Source of the DNA: Mucilaginibacter sp. CSA2-8R
GTDB taxonomy: Bacteria; Bacteroidota; Bacteroidia; Sphingobacteriales; Sphingobacteriaceae
Assembly (NCBI RefSeq): GCF_038806765.1
Contig: NZ_CP152389.1
Location: forward strand, 2,728,001-2,792,000
Direction of reading: 5' to 3'
DNA: 64,000 bases
Shown here one piece after another: positions 8,194 to 17,626 of this stretch (the first letter of the stretch is position 1; each line of letters opens with the position of its first letter). Position numbers and translations under genes: made by a program. The notes under the pieces are model-generated. The model was not told the origin of the DNA. It was given only the letters and a program-made list of their open reading frames with translations, and did no database searches.

Positions 8194-9243
8194 ATGAACC
8201 ACGAATTAAGTAAGCTGATTGTGAGCAAGGCCTGGGAGGCATACGACGCTTCCAAGGTGATCATGAGTATTGATGACATCAGCGCTAACGTTTCTACCAA
8301 TTTTGTTTTCAGGGTAACCTTCGAAGATGGCGACATCATTATAGCCAAGCTTTCGAGTTTTGGTAAATACGAGTATTTTAAAGAAGATCATCGCATTATC
8401 CACAGCCTGTCAAATAATCTTTTGTACCCTTACGAGAATGTACTGGCTAAATCATTGCTAAAAAACAACAGGGTATACATTTACCGTCATCGCCAGAGTG
8501 GCAACGAAGCCTGGGTAGTATTTTATAACCCTACCCGCATCCTGGAGCGGCTGCCACGACGACTTGAAGAAGATCATATCAGGCAATTTGCACAGCAGGC
8601 AGCAAAGTTTCATAAGGCCTGCTCGCGCGCGGCCAAGGTGCTGCCCAAGTCGTCAAAAACTATGCGTACCGATATTAACAGTTTGCTTGACCGGCTTACC
8701 GCCGACGAAAGCCGCTATGGTACCCGGAGCCACGCCGACCAATTGCGCTACCACTGCGATAAATACCTGAAAGGCCGCGCTAAATACGGGGCCGCTACTT
8801 TTGAAACTATCCCGGTATTTATTGACTGGAATATTGGCAACTTCTCGGTAACAAAGGATATGGAATTGTATTCGCGTTGGGATTATGACTGGTTTAGGAT
8901 GAGTACGCGAATGATGGATTTTTATTTTTTTAGCCGTGTGGTATCTAACGCTGGTGACCGCACGGTGTTTAGCTACCTCATCACCACCATGATGGAAGAC
9001 CGGTTTATCGTATTTTTACAAGAGTATCATAAGCATAACCCACTTACCGTCAATGAAATAGGTTTTCTTAAAGAAGCTTATCGTTTTTTCATACTTAATT
9101 ATGTGATTAAAGACGGCAAACACTTTTTCCACGAGCAATATGCCAACAAATTGCAGCAGGAAGCCTACGACATCTATCTGCCGTCTGTAGACCGCGACTT
9201 TGATGCCAACGTATTGCTTGATGCTCTTAACTTAAAACCGTAA
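8194..9243 (+). CDS. Aminoglycoside/choline-kinase-like phosphotransferase
   Basis: A 349-residue protein with the APH/choline kinase fold. An N-lobe lysine candidate lies in IIAKLSSFGKYEYF. The catalytic loop reads FIDWNIGNFSV, giving Asp211 and Asn216 with the correct five-residue spacing, but Phe replaces the usual His two residues before the Asp. The second metal-binding aspartate is in RWDYDWFRM. It should phosphorylate a hydroxyl or amine of a small molecule, but the acceptor is unknown. It lies between a glutamine-synthetase-like ligase and a HAD hydrolase at spacings of 22 bases on both sides, so one transcript is likely. Annotation as aminoglycoside resistance would be unjustified. 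Confidence 0.75.
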   Translation: MNHELSKLIVSKAWEAYDASKVIMSIDDISANVSTNFVFRVTFEDGDIIIAKLSSFGKYEYFKEDHRIIHSLSNNLLYPYENVLAKSLLKNNRVYIYRHRQSGNEAWVVFYNPTRILERLPRRLEEDHIRQFAQQAAKFHKACSRAAKVLPKSSKTMRTDINSLLDRLTADESRYGTRSHADQLRYHCDKYLKGRAKYGAATFETIPVFIDWNIGNFSVTKDMELYSRWDYDWFRMSTRMMDFYFFSRVVSNAGDRTVFSYLITTMMEDRFIVFLQEYHKHNPLTVNEIGFLKEAYRFFILNYVIKDGKHFFHEQYANKLQQEAYDIYLPSVDRDFDANVLLDALNLKP

Positions 9244-9265
9244 TTTACAACAGAAACCTCTTTTG

Positions 9266-10120
9266 ATGCTACCTACCCTTGATTTTAAAAGCGTTGTTGA
9301 CCGATATAAAGTGATTTTTTTTGACTCGTTCGGGGTTATAAAAAACTACAAGGGCCTGGTACCAGGCATTAAAAACACTTTCGATTATCTGCGCGATCAA
9401 AATAAAGACTATTACATTGTTACCAACGATGCTTCGCGCAGTCCGCAGCAGCTGGCACAATCATTTCAAAAATTAGGGCTGGACGATCTTACTCCCGAAA
9501 AAATCATCTCGTCGGGCATGTTAGCTAAAGAGTACCTGGAGTTGAAAGTTACTGAGGGTATTGTGGCTTACCTGGGCACTAAAAACTCGGCGCATTACAT
9601 TGAGTCGGCCGGCCATCAAACAATGTCAATCCGCGATATTACTGATGATTTAATTGAGCAGGTAAGCGGCGTAGTATTTATGGATGACGAGGGCTATCGC
9701 TGGTTTGACGACCTGAACAAAACGGTTAACCTGCTGCGCAAACGTAATATACCGGCTATAGTGGCCAACACCGATTTAGTTTACCCGCTCACCAAAACCG
9801 ACGTTGCCATTGCCGTAGGCGCTCTGGCCGATATGATTGAAAAAATTGTGGGCAAAAGGTTTATTCGCTTTGGCAAGCCCGACTCACAGATGTTTATGTT
9901 TGCGTATGAGCTGGCCCGCCAAAAACAAAGCCTTACCAAACAAGATATACTGATGGTGGGCGACACTTTGCATACCGACATTTTAGGCGGAAATAAATTT
10001 GGATTAGATACCGTACTGGTTTACACCGGTAACACGCTGCCTGCCAATGCCGAAACTAATATCATGGCCACCGGTATTGCTCCCACCTACATTTGCAATA
10101 ACGCGGTAGTCGAAAGTTGA
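9266..10120 (+). CDS. HAD-IIA family hydrolase (NagD-like)
   Basis: A 284-residue HAD phosphatase-like protein. Motif I is FFDSFGVIKNY with the nucleophile Asp20. The second aspartate of the usual DxD is replaced by Phe, as in some HAD-IIA branches, so the usual general acid is missing. Motif II is TNDASRSP. The C2 cap sits mid-protein (VVFMDDEGYRWFDDLN), and motif III/IV is RFGKPDSQMF then MVGDTLHTDILGG. The family dephosphorylates sugar phosphates, nucleotides or similar compounds. A TTG three bases upstream also lies in frame, but ATG at 9266 is preferred. It is the last gene of the ligase-kinase-HAD trio. Confidence 0.82.
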   Translation: MLPTLDFKSVVDRYKVIFFDSFGVIKNYKGLVPGIKNTFDYLRDQNKDYYIVTNDASRSPQQLAQSFQKLGLDDLTPEKIISSGMLAKEYLELKVTEGIVAYLGTKNSAHYIESAGHQTMSIRDITDDLIEQVSGVVFMDDEGYRWFDDLNKTVNLLRKRNIPAIVANTDLVYPLTKTDVAIAVGALADMIEKIVGKRFIRFGKPDSQMFMFAYELARQKQSLTKQDILMVGDTLHTDILGGNKFGLDTVLVYTGNTLPANAETNIMATGIAPTYICNNAVVES

Positions 10121-10162
10121 GCCACGTCTACTTAAGTCATTTCTTCAATACATCACGGTGAT

Positions 10163-10196
10163 ACTGCATTGAGTAAAAATGCAGTTAAAACTTTTT
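10163..10196 (+). terminator. Weak terminator-like hairpin after the HAD gene
   Basis: The 8-base arms ACTGCATT (163-170) and AATGCAGT (178-185) pair perfectly across a seven-base loop. The T-rich run starts several bases later, so it is a weak candidate. It would separate the trio from glgE. Confidence 0.4.
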
Positions 10197-10294
10197 GTTG
10201 TTTTTAACTTAAACATTTTGTAAGCGTTTGCGGTTAGTTTCAGTAATCAAAATGAGACCGGGCAACCTATGCCCCTCACTAAAATTATTGCTTA

Positions 10295-12250
10295 ATGATT
10301 CAGACCAGCGGCCAAAAGCGAGTTATCATCACTAACATATCCCCCAAGGTTGAAGAAGGAAAGTTTCCGGCAAAATCAGCAATTTATGAAAGTTTCAAAA
10401 TATCAGCCGACATTTTTAGCGACGGCCATGATGAAATTGCTGCCAGCGCTTTCGTTAAAAAAGTAAACGATGCAAACTGGACCGAGTATCCGCTGCATTT
10501 CGTTATAAACGACCATTGGGAAACTATCTTCAGAGCTACCGAAACAGGCAACTACGAGTTTAAAATTGAAGGTTGGGTAGATCACTACACTACCTGGAAA
10601 AAAGGACTCAAAAAAAAGTTTGACGCCGGTCAGGACATTACCGTCGAACTGCAGATTGGCGTGGAGCTGCTTGAAGAAGCTGCAACCCATAACATCGCTA
10701 ACAAAGCGAAGCTGCGCGAATGGGTTACACAACTTACCCAGGCAGGCAGCACCGAGCAAGCTGTGGTGCTGGCATTTAGTCCTGAGATCAGTGCCGAAAT
10801 GTATAAGCACCGGCACGCCAACCTGGTAACCCAATACCCTACTGTTTACCGTTTTGAAGTTGAGCGAAAACGCGCCGCCTTCAGCACCTGGTACGAGCTT
10901 TTTCCACGTTCGGCGTCGGAGCAGCCCGGCGAACACGGCACTTTCGACGATGTTGTTAAATTGTTGCCCCGGGTAGCCCGGATGGGGTTTGACGTTTTAT
11001 ACTTTCCACCTATTCACCCTATTGGCGAAAAAAACCGTAAAGGAAAAAACAACTCGTTGACGGCTGAGTCCAATGACCCCGGATCGCCCTGGGCTATTGG
11101 TAATCGCTTGGGCGGACATAAAGCAATCCATCCGCAATTGGGCACGCTCGACAGCTTCAAGGCGCTGATAAATGAAGCAAAAACGCTTAACATCGAAATT
11201 GCAATGGACATTGCCTACCAATGCGCACCCGATCACCCTTATGTAAAAGAGCACCCGCAATGGTTTAAATGGCGGCCTGATGGTACCGTGCAATATGCCG
11301 AGAACCCACCGAAAAAGTACGAAGATATCCTACCATTCAATTTTGAAACTGAAGATTGGGAAAATTTATGGCAGGAACTAAAAAGTGTAATTGACTATTG
11401 GGTAGACGCCGGCATACGGGTGTTCAGGATAGATAACCCGCATACCAAGGCTTTTGGGTTTTGGCAATGGATGATTGGCGAAGTACGGGCAAAAACTCCG
11501 GAGGTTATATTTTTAGCCGAAGCTTTTACCCGTCCGCGCATTATGGAACGATTAGGCAAGGGCGGCTTTAATCAATCATACTCTTACTTTACCTGGCGTA
11601 ACACCAAACAGGAAATTGAAGAGTACATGACTGAGCTTACGCAAACCGAAATGCGCTACTATTACCGCGCTAATTTTTGGCCTAACACACCGGATATTTT
11701 GCCTCCGGCATTAATAAACGGTGGCGATAATGCGCACGTTATGCGGGTTATACTGGCAGGTACGCTATCCTCAAACTATGGCCTGTACGGCCCGGTGTAC
11801 GAGTTTGGCATCAATGCACCGCACGGCGTTAAAGAAGAATATGTAGATAATGAAAAATACGAAATTAAACACTGGGACTGGAACCAGTACACCCGTATTG
11901 GCGAGATCATTACCCGCTTAAATCGTATCCGCCACCAAAATGCGGCCTTGCAAACCACCTGGAACATTCAATTTGCAGATACCAGTAATCAACAAATTAT
12001 CTGTTATATTAAAACAGATAAAGCCACTGATAATAACCTGATTATTGCCGTTAACCTGGACGCCTTTGCAACACAGGGGGCCCATGTACGCATACCGCTG
12101 CCCGAATTTAATATTGGGTATGATGAGCCTTACCAGGTTACCGATTTATTGAGCGGCAGCAGTTACCGCTGGGTTGGCGATTATAACTACGTTGAACTTA
12201 ACCCCTACCAAATGCCTGCACATATTTTCAAAGTACAAAAATTATACTAA
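10295..12250 (+). CDS. glgE: Alpha-1,4-glucan:maltose-1-phosphate maltosyltransferase GlgE
   Basis: A 651-residue GH13 enzyme of the GlgE subfamily that extends alpha-1,4-glucan chains with maltosyl units from alpha-maltose-1-phosphate in the cytoplasm. An N-terminal beta domain (residues 1-200) precedes the barrel. Diagnostic motifs are YFPPIHPIGEKNRKGKNN, GSPWAIG and GHKAIHPQLGT. The nucleophile is Asp380 in FRIDNPHTKAFGFWQW and the acid/base is Glu409 in FLAEAFTRPRIMERLGK. A C-terminal beta domain follows. It is two bases from the treS/maltokinase gene, whose product makes its donor, so this is a functional operon. Length fits the family (about 650-700 residues). Confidence 0.96.
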   Translation: MIQTSGQKRVIITNISPKVEEGKFPAKSAIYESFKISADIFSDGHDEIAASAFVKKVNDANWTEYPLHFVINDHWETIFRATETGNYEFKIEGWVDHYTTWKKGLKKKFDAGQDITVELQIGVELLEEAATHNIANKAKLREWVTQLTQAGSTEQAVVLAFSPEISAEMYKHRHANLVTQYPTVYRFEVERKRAAFSTWYELFPRSASEQPGEHGTFDDVVKLLPRVARMGFDVLYFPPIHPIGEKNRKGKNNSLTAESNDPGSPWAIGNRLGGHKAIHPQLGTLDSFKALINEAKTLNIEIAMDIAYQCAPDHPYVKEHPQWFKWRPDGTVQYAENPPKKYEDILPFNFETEDWENLWQELKSVIDYWVDAGIRVFRIDNPHTKAFGFWQWMIGEVRAKTPEVIFLAEAFTRPRIMERLGKGGFNQSYSYFTWRNTKQEIEEYMTELTQTEMRYYYRANFWPNTPDILPPALINGGDNAHVMRVILAGTLSSNYGLYGPVYEFGINAPHGVKEEYVDNEKYEIKHWDWNQYTRIGEIITRLNRIRHQNAALQTTWNIQFADTSNQQIICYIKTDKATDNNLIIAVNLDAFATQGAHVRIPLPEFNIGYDEPYQVTDLLSGSSYRWVGDYNYVELNPYQMPAHIFKVQKLY

Positions 12251-12252
12251 CC

Positions 12253-15200
12253 ATGCCTCAAGATATAACACCACTCGACGATAAACTACACTGGTATAAA
12301 GACGCTATTATTTACGAATTGCACATCAAGGCTTTCCGGGATGGCAATTGCGACGGCATAGGCGATTTTAAGGGCCTGATGGAAAAGCTCGACTATCTGC
12401 AGGATTTAGGTATTACTGCAATCTGGCTCCTTCCGTTTTACCCATCGCCATTGCGTGATGACGGCTACGATATTGCCGATTACTATAGCATCAATCCATC
12501 TTACGGAACTATTGAAGAATTCAAGTTATTTTTAGACGAGGCGCATAAACGCGGACTTAAGGTAATTACCGAATTAGTCATCAATCACACGTCAGACCAG
12601 CACCCTTGGTTTCAAGCAGCGCGCAAGGCACCCAAGGGATCTGACGAACGTAACTTTTATGTTTGGACGGATGACCCTAAAGACTACAAAGACGCACGGA
12701 TAATTTTTCAGGATTATGAAGCTTCAAACTGGACTTGGGACCCGGTTGCGCAGCAATATTACTGGCACAGGTTTTTTCACCACCAGCCCGATTTAAATTT
12801 TGATAATCCGGCGGTGCAGCAAGAAGTTTTTAATATTTTAGAATACTGGTGTCAAATGGGTGTAGATGGTTTCAGGCTTGATGCCGTACCTTATTTATTT
12901 GAGCGCAACGACACCAATTGCGAAAATCTGCCAGAAACTCACGTATTTTTAAAGAAGCTTCGCTCGTATATAGATGAACGCTACCCGGGCACTCTTTTAT
13001 TAGCTGAGGCCAACATGTGGCCTGAAGACTCGGCCGCCTACTTTGGCGACGGTGACGAGTGCCAGATGAACTACCACTTCCCGGTAATGCCACGCATGTT
13101 TATGGCCTTGCAGATGGAGGACAAATATCCTATCACAGATATTTTTGACCAAACGCCCGAGATACCTAACACTTGCCAATGGGCGATCTTTTTGCGTAAC
13201 CATGATGAGTTGACGTTGGAAATGGTAACCGACGAGGAACGCGACTTTATGTATAAAGTATACGTAAAAGACCCTAAAGCTCGTATTAATTTGGGCATCC
13301 GTCATCGGTTGGCGCCATTGCTGGAGAATAGCCGCCGAAAAATTGAATTGTTAAACACTTTGCTTTTTTCGTTACCTGGCACGCCGGTTTTATACTATGG
13401 CGACGAAATTGGCATGGGCGACAACTTTTATCTGGGCGACCGCGACGGCGTGCGCACACCAATGCAATGGGATTCGGAGCGTAATGCAGGATTTTCGGAA
13501 GCCAACCCGCAACGCTTGTACTTACCGCTCATCCTCGATCCGCAGTTTCATTATGAGTCTGTTAACGTCGAGCTCCAGTCTCGTAACACATCGTCACTGC
13601 TCTGGTGGACCAAACGTGTAATCGCTACCCGAAAAAAATATAAAGCTTTTAGCCGGGGCGACATGAAGTTCATTCAGAGCGAAAACTCCAAAATACTCGC
13701 CTTTACCCGCACTTACGAAGACCAGACCATGCTGGTGATTGTCAACTTGTCGAGATATAGCCAACCGGTCGAGTTAGAACTAAGTGCCTATAAAGGTTAT
13801 ATACCTGTCGAGATTTTAAGTCGCAACAATTTTCCTGAAATTAAGGCCGACTCACTATACTTTTTAAACTTGCCAGCTTACGGCAGCCAGGCATTTGTAT
13901 TAGAACAAGCGCATCCGGAAATGGAAAACGAACAGCGCTTACAAACCATTGCTGTACAAAGTTGGAAAGAATTACTGGAAAGAAAGGTTTTAGAACAGCT
14001 CGAAAACAAAGTTTTACCCAATTACCTGATGCGTTTGCGTTGGTTTGGCGGAAAAGCAAGGGGCTTGGAAACCATTACCATTACCGACTATGCTACCGTT
14101 CCACTGGCCGACAACAGCGCTTTTATCTTGCTGATGGAAGTAAAATACCGTGAAGGTTTACCAGACTTATACCAGTTACCGGTAGCTTTTGCGAAGGATG
14201 GCATGGCCGAAACTTTAAAAACTAATACACCTCAGGCCGTCATAGCCAATTTAACGCTAAATGGTGAAGAAGGCATATTATATGATGCTATATATGGTTC
14301 GCCATTGCAACAGGCCATTTTTACTAATATGGCTCAGGGCAATAGTGTCGCGCAGTCCAAAGGTAAATTGGTATTTTCGGGCAACAGCGCGTTAACAACA
14401 CATGTTGCAGAAAATCCGGTTACTAATCCGCGCATGCTTTCGGCCGAGCAGAGCAATACTTCATTATCTTTCGATAATCAATTTTACCTTAAAATTTACC
14501 GTAAAGTTGACCGTGCTGTTAACCCCGATAAAGAGCTGACTAAGTTTTTGAGCGAGGAAGCTGGTTTTAAAAACATACCGAGATACGTAGGATCGGTTGA
14601 GTGGAACTTCGGCACCGACTCGATGGTGTTAGGTATGATGCAGGAAATGGTAAAAAGCAACAGCGACGGTTGGGAATACATGCTCGACAGGTTAAACGAC
14701 TTTAACGATAATTTGCTGATCACAACCGATAACGAGATCGTTCTGCAAGAGTCTTTAGGTACTATCATTACGCCGTTGGCTTATGAGGAGGTACCTGAAG
14801 CGACCAAAGAAAAATTAGAGGCCAGTGTTGCTGAGTTAGTAAAACTTTTGGGTGAGCGCACCGGCGAAATGCACCTGGCTTTGTCGTCAGAACAAAACAA
14901 TCCTGCATTTAAGCCAGAAGATTATTCCTTACATTATCAACGCTCATTGTTTTCATCTTTGCAATCTTTGGTTAGGGTAGCTTTTCAGAGCCTAAGCAGA
15001 AATTTAAAAAAACTACCTGAAAACGTTAGGCAGGAAGCTGAAGAAGTGCTGAGTATGAAGGAGGAGATCTTAACGATTTTCAAAAAAATATACAGCCATA
15101 AGATAGATGTCACTAAAATCCGCATTCACGGCGATTATCATTTAGGCCAGGTATTATTTACAGGGGGCGACTTTTTGATACTTGATTTTGAAGGCGAACC

Positions 15201-15594
15201 GGCACGTAGCTACAGCGAAAGACGTTTAAAATACTCTCCGTTACGTGATGTAGCCGGCATGATTCGTTCATTCCATTATGCCGCTTACGGCAGCTTGTTT
15301 TTAGATAACCAGATCAGGCCTGAAGATATTGAAAAATTGTTGCCGCACGTAGAGCAGTGGTATCATTATATGTCGGGCTTTTTCATGAAATCGTATTTGG
15401 AAACTGTTGGAGACGCTTCCTTTGTGCCAAAAGCCAAAGAAGATTTGGAAATTATGCTGCAAACATTTCTAATGCAGAAAGCGGTATACGAATTGAATTA
15501 TGAGCTCAATAATCGCCCTGATTGGGTGTTGGTTCCGCTACGGGGTATCAAATCTATTGTTTTAAAAAACAGAATGGCAACCACAGCTGAGTAA
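12253..15594 (+). CDS. treS: Trehalose synthase - maltokinase fusion (TreS-Pep2)
   Basis: A 1113-residue two-enzyme fusion. Residues 1-560 form a GH13 trehalose synthase, which interconverts trehalose and maltose: start-like YKDAIIYELHIKAF, LPFYPSPLRDDGYDIADY, nucleophile Asp210 in GFRLDAVPYLF, acid Glu252 in LLAEANMWPED and Asp318 in LRNHDELTLE. Residues from about 575 form a maltokinase (Pep2/Mak): YLMRLRWFGGKARG at its start, catalytic HGDYHLGQVLF with Asp961, and metal-binding Asp978 in LILDFEGEPARS. Together they turn trehalose into maltose and then maltose-1-phosphate for GlgE. The stop is seven bases from glgB. The fusion is known in several phyla and holds both activities in one chain. 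Confidence 0.96.
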   Translation: MPQDITPLDDKLHWYKDAIIYELHIKAFRDGNCDGIGDFKGLMEKLDYLQDLGITAIWLLPFYPSPLRDDGYDIADYYSINPSYGTIEEFKLFLDEAHKRGLKVITELVINHTSDQHPWFQAARKAPKGSDERNFYVWTDDPKDYKDARIIFQDYEASNWTWDPVAQQYYWHRFFHHQPDLNFDNPAVQQEVFNILEYWCQMGVDGFRLDAVPYLFERNDTNCENLPETHVFLKKLRSYIDERYPGTLLLAEANMWPEDSAAYFGDGDECQMNYHFPVMPRMFMALQMEDKYPITDIFDQTPEIPNTCQWAIFLRNHDELTLEMVTDEERDFMYKVYVKDPKARINLGIRHRLAPLLENSRRKIELLNTLLFSLPGTPVLYYGDEIGMGDNFYLGDRDGVRTPMQWDSERNAGFSEANPQRLYLPLILDPQFHYESVNVELQSRNTSSLLWWTKRVIATRKKYKAFSRGDMKFIQSENSKILAFTRTYEDQTMLVIVNLSRYSQPVELELSAYKGYIPVEILSRNNFPEIKADSLYFLNLPAYGSQAFVLEQAHPEMENEQRLQTIAVQSWKELLERKVLEQLENKVLPNYLMRLRWFGGKARGLETITITDYATVPLADNSAFILLMEVKYREGLPDLYQLPVAFAKDGMAETLKTNTPQAVIANLTLNGEEGILYDAIYGSPLQQAIFTNMAQGNSVAQSKGKLVFSGNSALTTHVAENPVTNPRMLSAEQSNTSLSFDNQFYLKIYRKVDRAVNPDKELTKFLSEEAGFKNIPRYVGSVEWNFGTDSMVLGMMQEMVKSNSDGWEYMLDRLNDFNDNLLITTDNEIVLQESLGTIITPLAYEEVPEATKEKLEASVAELVKLLGERTGEMHLALSSEQNNPAFKPEDYSLHYQRSLFSSLQSLVRVAFQSLSRNLKKLPENVRQEAEEVLSMKEEILTIFKKIYSHKIDVTKIRIHGDYHLGQVLFTGGDFLILDFEGEPARSYSERRLKYSPLRDVAGMIRSFHYAAYGSLFLDNQIRPEDIEKLLPHVEQWYHYMSGFFMKSYLETVGDASFVPKAKEDLEIMLQTFLMQKAVYELNYELNNRPDWVLVPLRGIKSIVLKNRMATTAE

Positions 15595-15601
15595 TTTAAA
15601 G

Positions 15602-17551
15602 ATGGAAAATAATGCAGCGCAAATAATTGAGAGTCAGCCTTGGTTTACCCTTTTTACCGACTTTGATATTGATTTATTTAAGGCTGGTAAACACTACCAG
15701 CTTTACAATAAACTGGGTGCACGGCAGGTAGATCATGCCGGTAGGTCAGGAACGTACTTTGCCGTTTGGGCGCCTAATGCTAAACATGTATCGGTAATTG
15801 GCAATTTTAATGGTTGGAACCGGTACCAAAACGCCATGCATGTAAGATGGGACGGCTCTGGTATTTGGGAGTTGTTTGTGCCTGATATAACTGACGGTGA
15901 GTGCTATAAATATTTTATCGAGTCGAACAGCGGATACACGGTAGAAAAAGGAGACCCATACGCTTACCGTTGGGAAACGGCACCCCATACGGCAACCATT
16001 ACAGCCAACCTGCAATATACCTGGGGAGACCAACAATGGATAGCCAAAAGAGGGCAGACTGATGCCTTACAACAGCCTCTATCTATCTACGAATTACACA
16101 TTGGCTCCTGGAGACGGGTAATTGACGGCGAGAGCCGGTTTATGACTTACCGCGAGTTGGCGGTTGAGCTAACCGAGTATTGCAAAAGTTTGAACTTTTC
16201 CCATGTAGAGTTTATGCCGGTGATGGAACATCCATTTTACGGTTCATGGGGATATCAGCTAACCGGCTACTTTGCCCCATCGGCCCGCTACGGTACTGCG
16301 CAAGACTTTATGTATTTGGTTGACCAATTGCATCAGGCCGGCATTGGGGTAATTTTAGATTGGGTTCCTTCCCACTTTCCCGAAGACCAGCATGGGTTAG
16401 GGTATTTTGATGGTACGCACTTATACGAGTACGCAGACCCGCGTAAAGGCTTTCACCCGGATTGGAAGAGCTTAATATTTAACTTTAGCCGCAACGAAGT
16501 TAGGGCCTTTTTAATTTCTAATGCATTATACTGGCTGGATAAATTCCATATTGATGGGCTGCGTGTTGACGCTGTAGCGTCCATGTTATATCTGGATTAT
16601 TCGCGGAAGGCTGGCGAATGGATACCTAATGAGTTTGGCGGCCGCGAGAATTTAGAAGCGATAAGCTTTTTACAGGAGTTTAATGACGCGGTTCATCAGC
16701 ATCATCCGGATGTTATTACTATCGCCGAAGAATCAACAGCCTGGCCAGGCGTTACCGCACCAACCCATGCAAACGGTTTAGGGTTTGATTTAAAATGGAT
16801 GATGGGCTGGATGCACGATACGCTGAGCTATTTCGAAAATCCACCAATATATCGCAGCTACCACCACGGGCAAATCACCTTTAGTTTGATGTATGCCTTT
16901 ACCGAAAAATTTGTACTTCCACTATCACACGATGAGGTAGTCTATGGCAAGCATTCGCTCATCAATAAAATGCCCGGCGACAGCTGGCAGCAATTCGCCA
17001 ACCTGCGTTTGTTATACGGCTATATGTATGGCCATCCAGGCGCAAAACTTATTTTTATGGGCGGCGAATTTGGTCAGCGACACGAATGGCAGCACGATTA
17101 CAGTTTGGATTGGCACGAAACTAACGACAGCAACCACTTAGGAATATTAAAATGGCTAAGCCAGCTTAATACTTTGTATAAACAACACGGTGCTTTATAC
17201 GAAAACAGCTATTCGCCCGATGGCTTTGAGTGGCTTGAGATGAATGACAGTGCTAACAGCGTGCTATCCTGGCTGCGTAAGGGCAAAGACAATAACGAGA
17301 GTTTAATCTTTGTGGCTAACTTTGCCCCGGTGGTCCGAAACAATTACCGCATCGGTGTTTCGCAAGTTGGCAATTACACCGAAGTGTTAAATTCAGATAA
17401 TTTAAATTACGGCGGTAGCGATGTGTTGAATAAAGGCCTGCTCGAGTCTTATCCTATCCCTATGCATGGTAAGGCTCATTCGTTGGTTTTAACGCTGCCT
17501 CCGTTGGGTATATCTGTTATTAAATTCGACAGTAAGTTTGACTGGCTGTAG
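15602..17551 (+). CDS. glgB: 1,4-alpha-glucan branching enzyme GlgB
   Basis: A 649-residue GH13_9 branching enzyme that makes alpha-1,6 branches in glucan. The N-terminal CBM48 domain is visible as TYFAVWAPNAKHVSVIGNFN. The barrel has HVEFMPVMEHPFYGSWGYQ, nucleophile Asp323 in LRVDAVASMLYLDYSR, acid Glu376 in ITIAEESTAWPGVT and Asp444 in LPLSHDEVVYGK; GGEFGQRHEW follows. It is the last gene of the glgE-treS/mak-glgB operon and is followed by a strong terminator. With GlgE it should give a branched storage glucan. Length is normal for this subfamily. Confidence 0.96.
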   Translation: MENNAAQIIESQPWFTLFTDFDIDLFKAGKHYQLYNKLGARQVDHAGRSGTYFAVWAPNAKHVSVIGNFNGWNRYQNAMHVRWDGSGIWELFVPDITDGECYKYFIESNSGYTVEKGDPYAYRWETAPHTATITANLQYTWGDQQWIAKRGQTDALQQPLSIYELHIGSWRRVIDGESRFMTYRELAVELTEYCKSLNFSHVEFMPVMEHPFYGSWGYQLTGYFAPSARYGTAQDFMYLVDQLHQAGIGVILDWVPSHFPEDQHGLGYFDGTHLYEYADPRKGFHPDWKSLIFNFSRNEVRAFLISNALYWLDKFHIDGLRVDAVASMLYLDYSRKAGEWIPNEFGGRENLEAISFLQEFNDAVHQHHPDVITIAEESTAWPGVTAPTHANGLGFDLKWMMGWMHDTLSYFENPPIYRSYHHGQITFSLMYAFTEKFVLPLSHDEVVYGKHSLINKMPGDSWQQFANLRLLYGYMYGHPGAKLIFMGGEFGQRHEWQHDYSLDWHETNDSNHLGILKWLSQLNTLYKQHGALYENSYSPDGFEWLEMNDSANSVLSWLRKGKDNNESLIFVANFAPVVRNNYRIGVSQVGNYTEVLNSDNLNYGGSDVLNKGLLESYPIPMHGKAHSLVLTLPPLGISVIKFDSKFDWL

Positions 17552-17582
17552 TTTGTGCACCCATAAACTACAGGAATATACC

Positions 17583-17626
17583 AGCCGGTGCATCAGTAAA
17601 ACTTTCTGATGCACCGGCTTTTTTTT
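17583..17626 (+). terminator. Intrinsic terminator of the glgE operon
   Basis: Perfect 14-base arms AGCCGGTGCATCAG (17583-17596) and CTGATGCACCGGCT (17606-17619), with a nine-base loop, are followed by eight T (17619-17626). The T run is only on the plus strand side, so it ends glgB transcripts. It slightly overlaps the stop of the convergent NlpC/P60 gene. Confidence 0.93.

Noticed and set aside
8194..9243. Aminoglycoside resistance gene
   Set aside because: The APH fold is shared by many kinases; context with a ligase and a HAD hydrolase does not support resistance.
10403..10936. 177-residue antisense ORF inside glgE
   Set aside because: It lies fully within a well supported gene in the opposite direction and shows no domain; a shadow frame.
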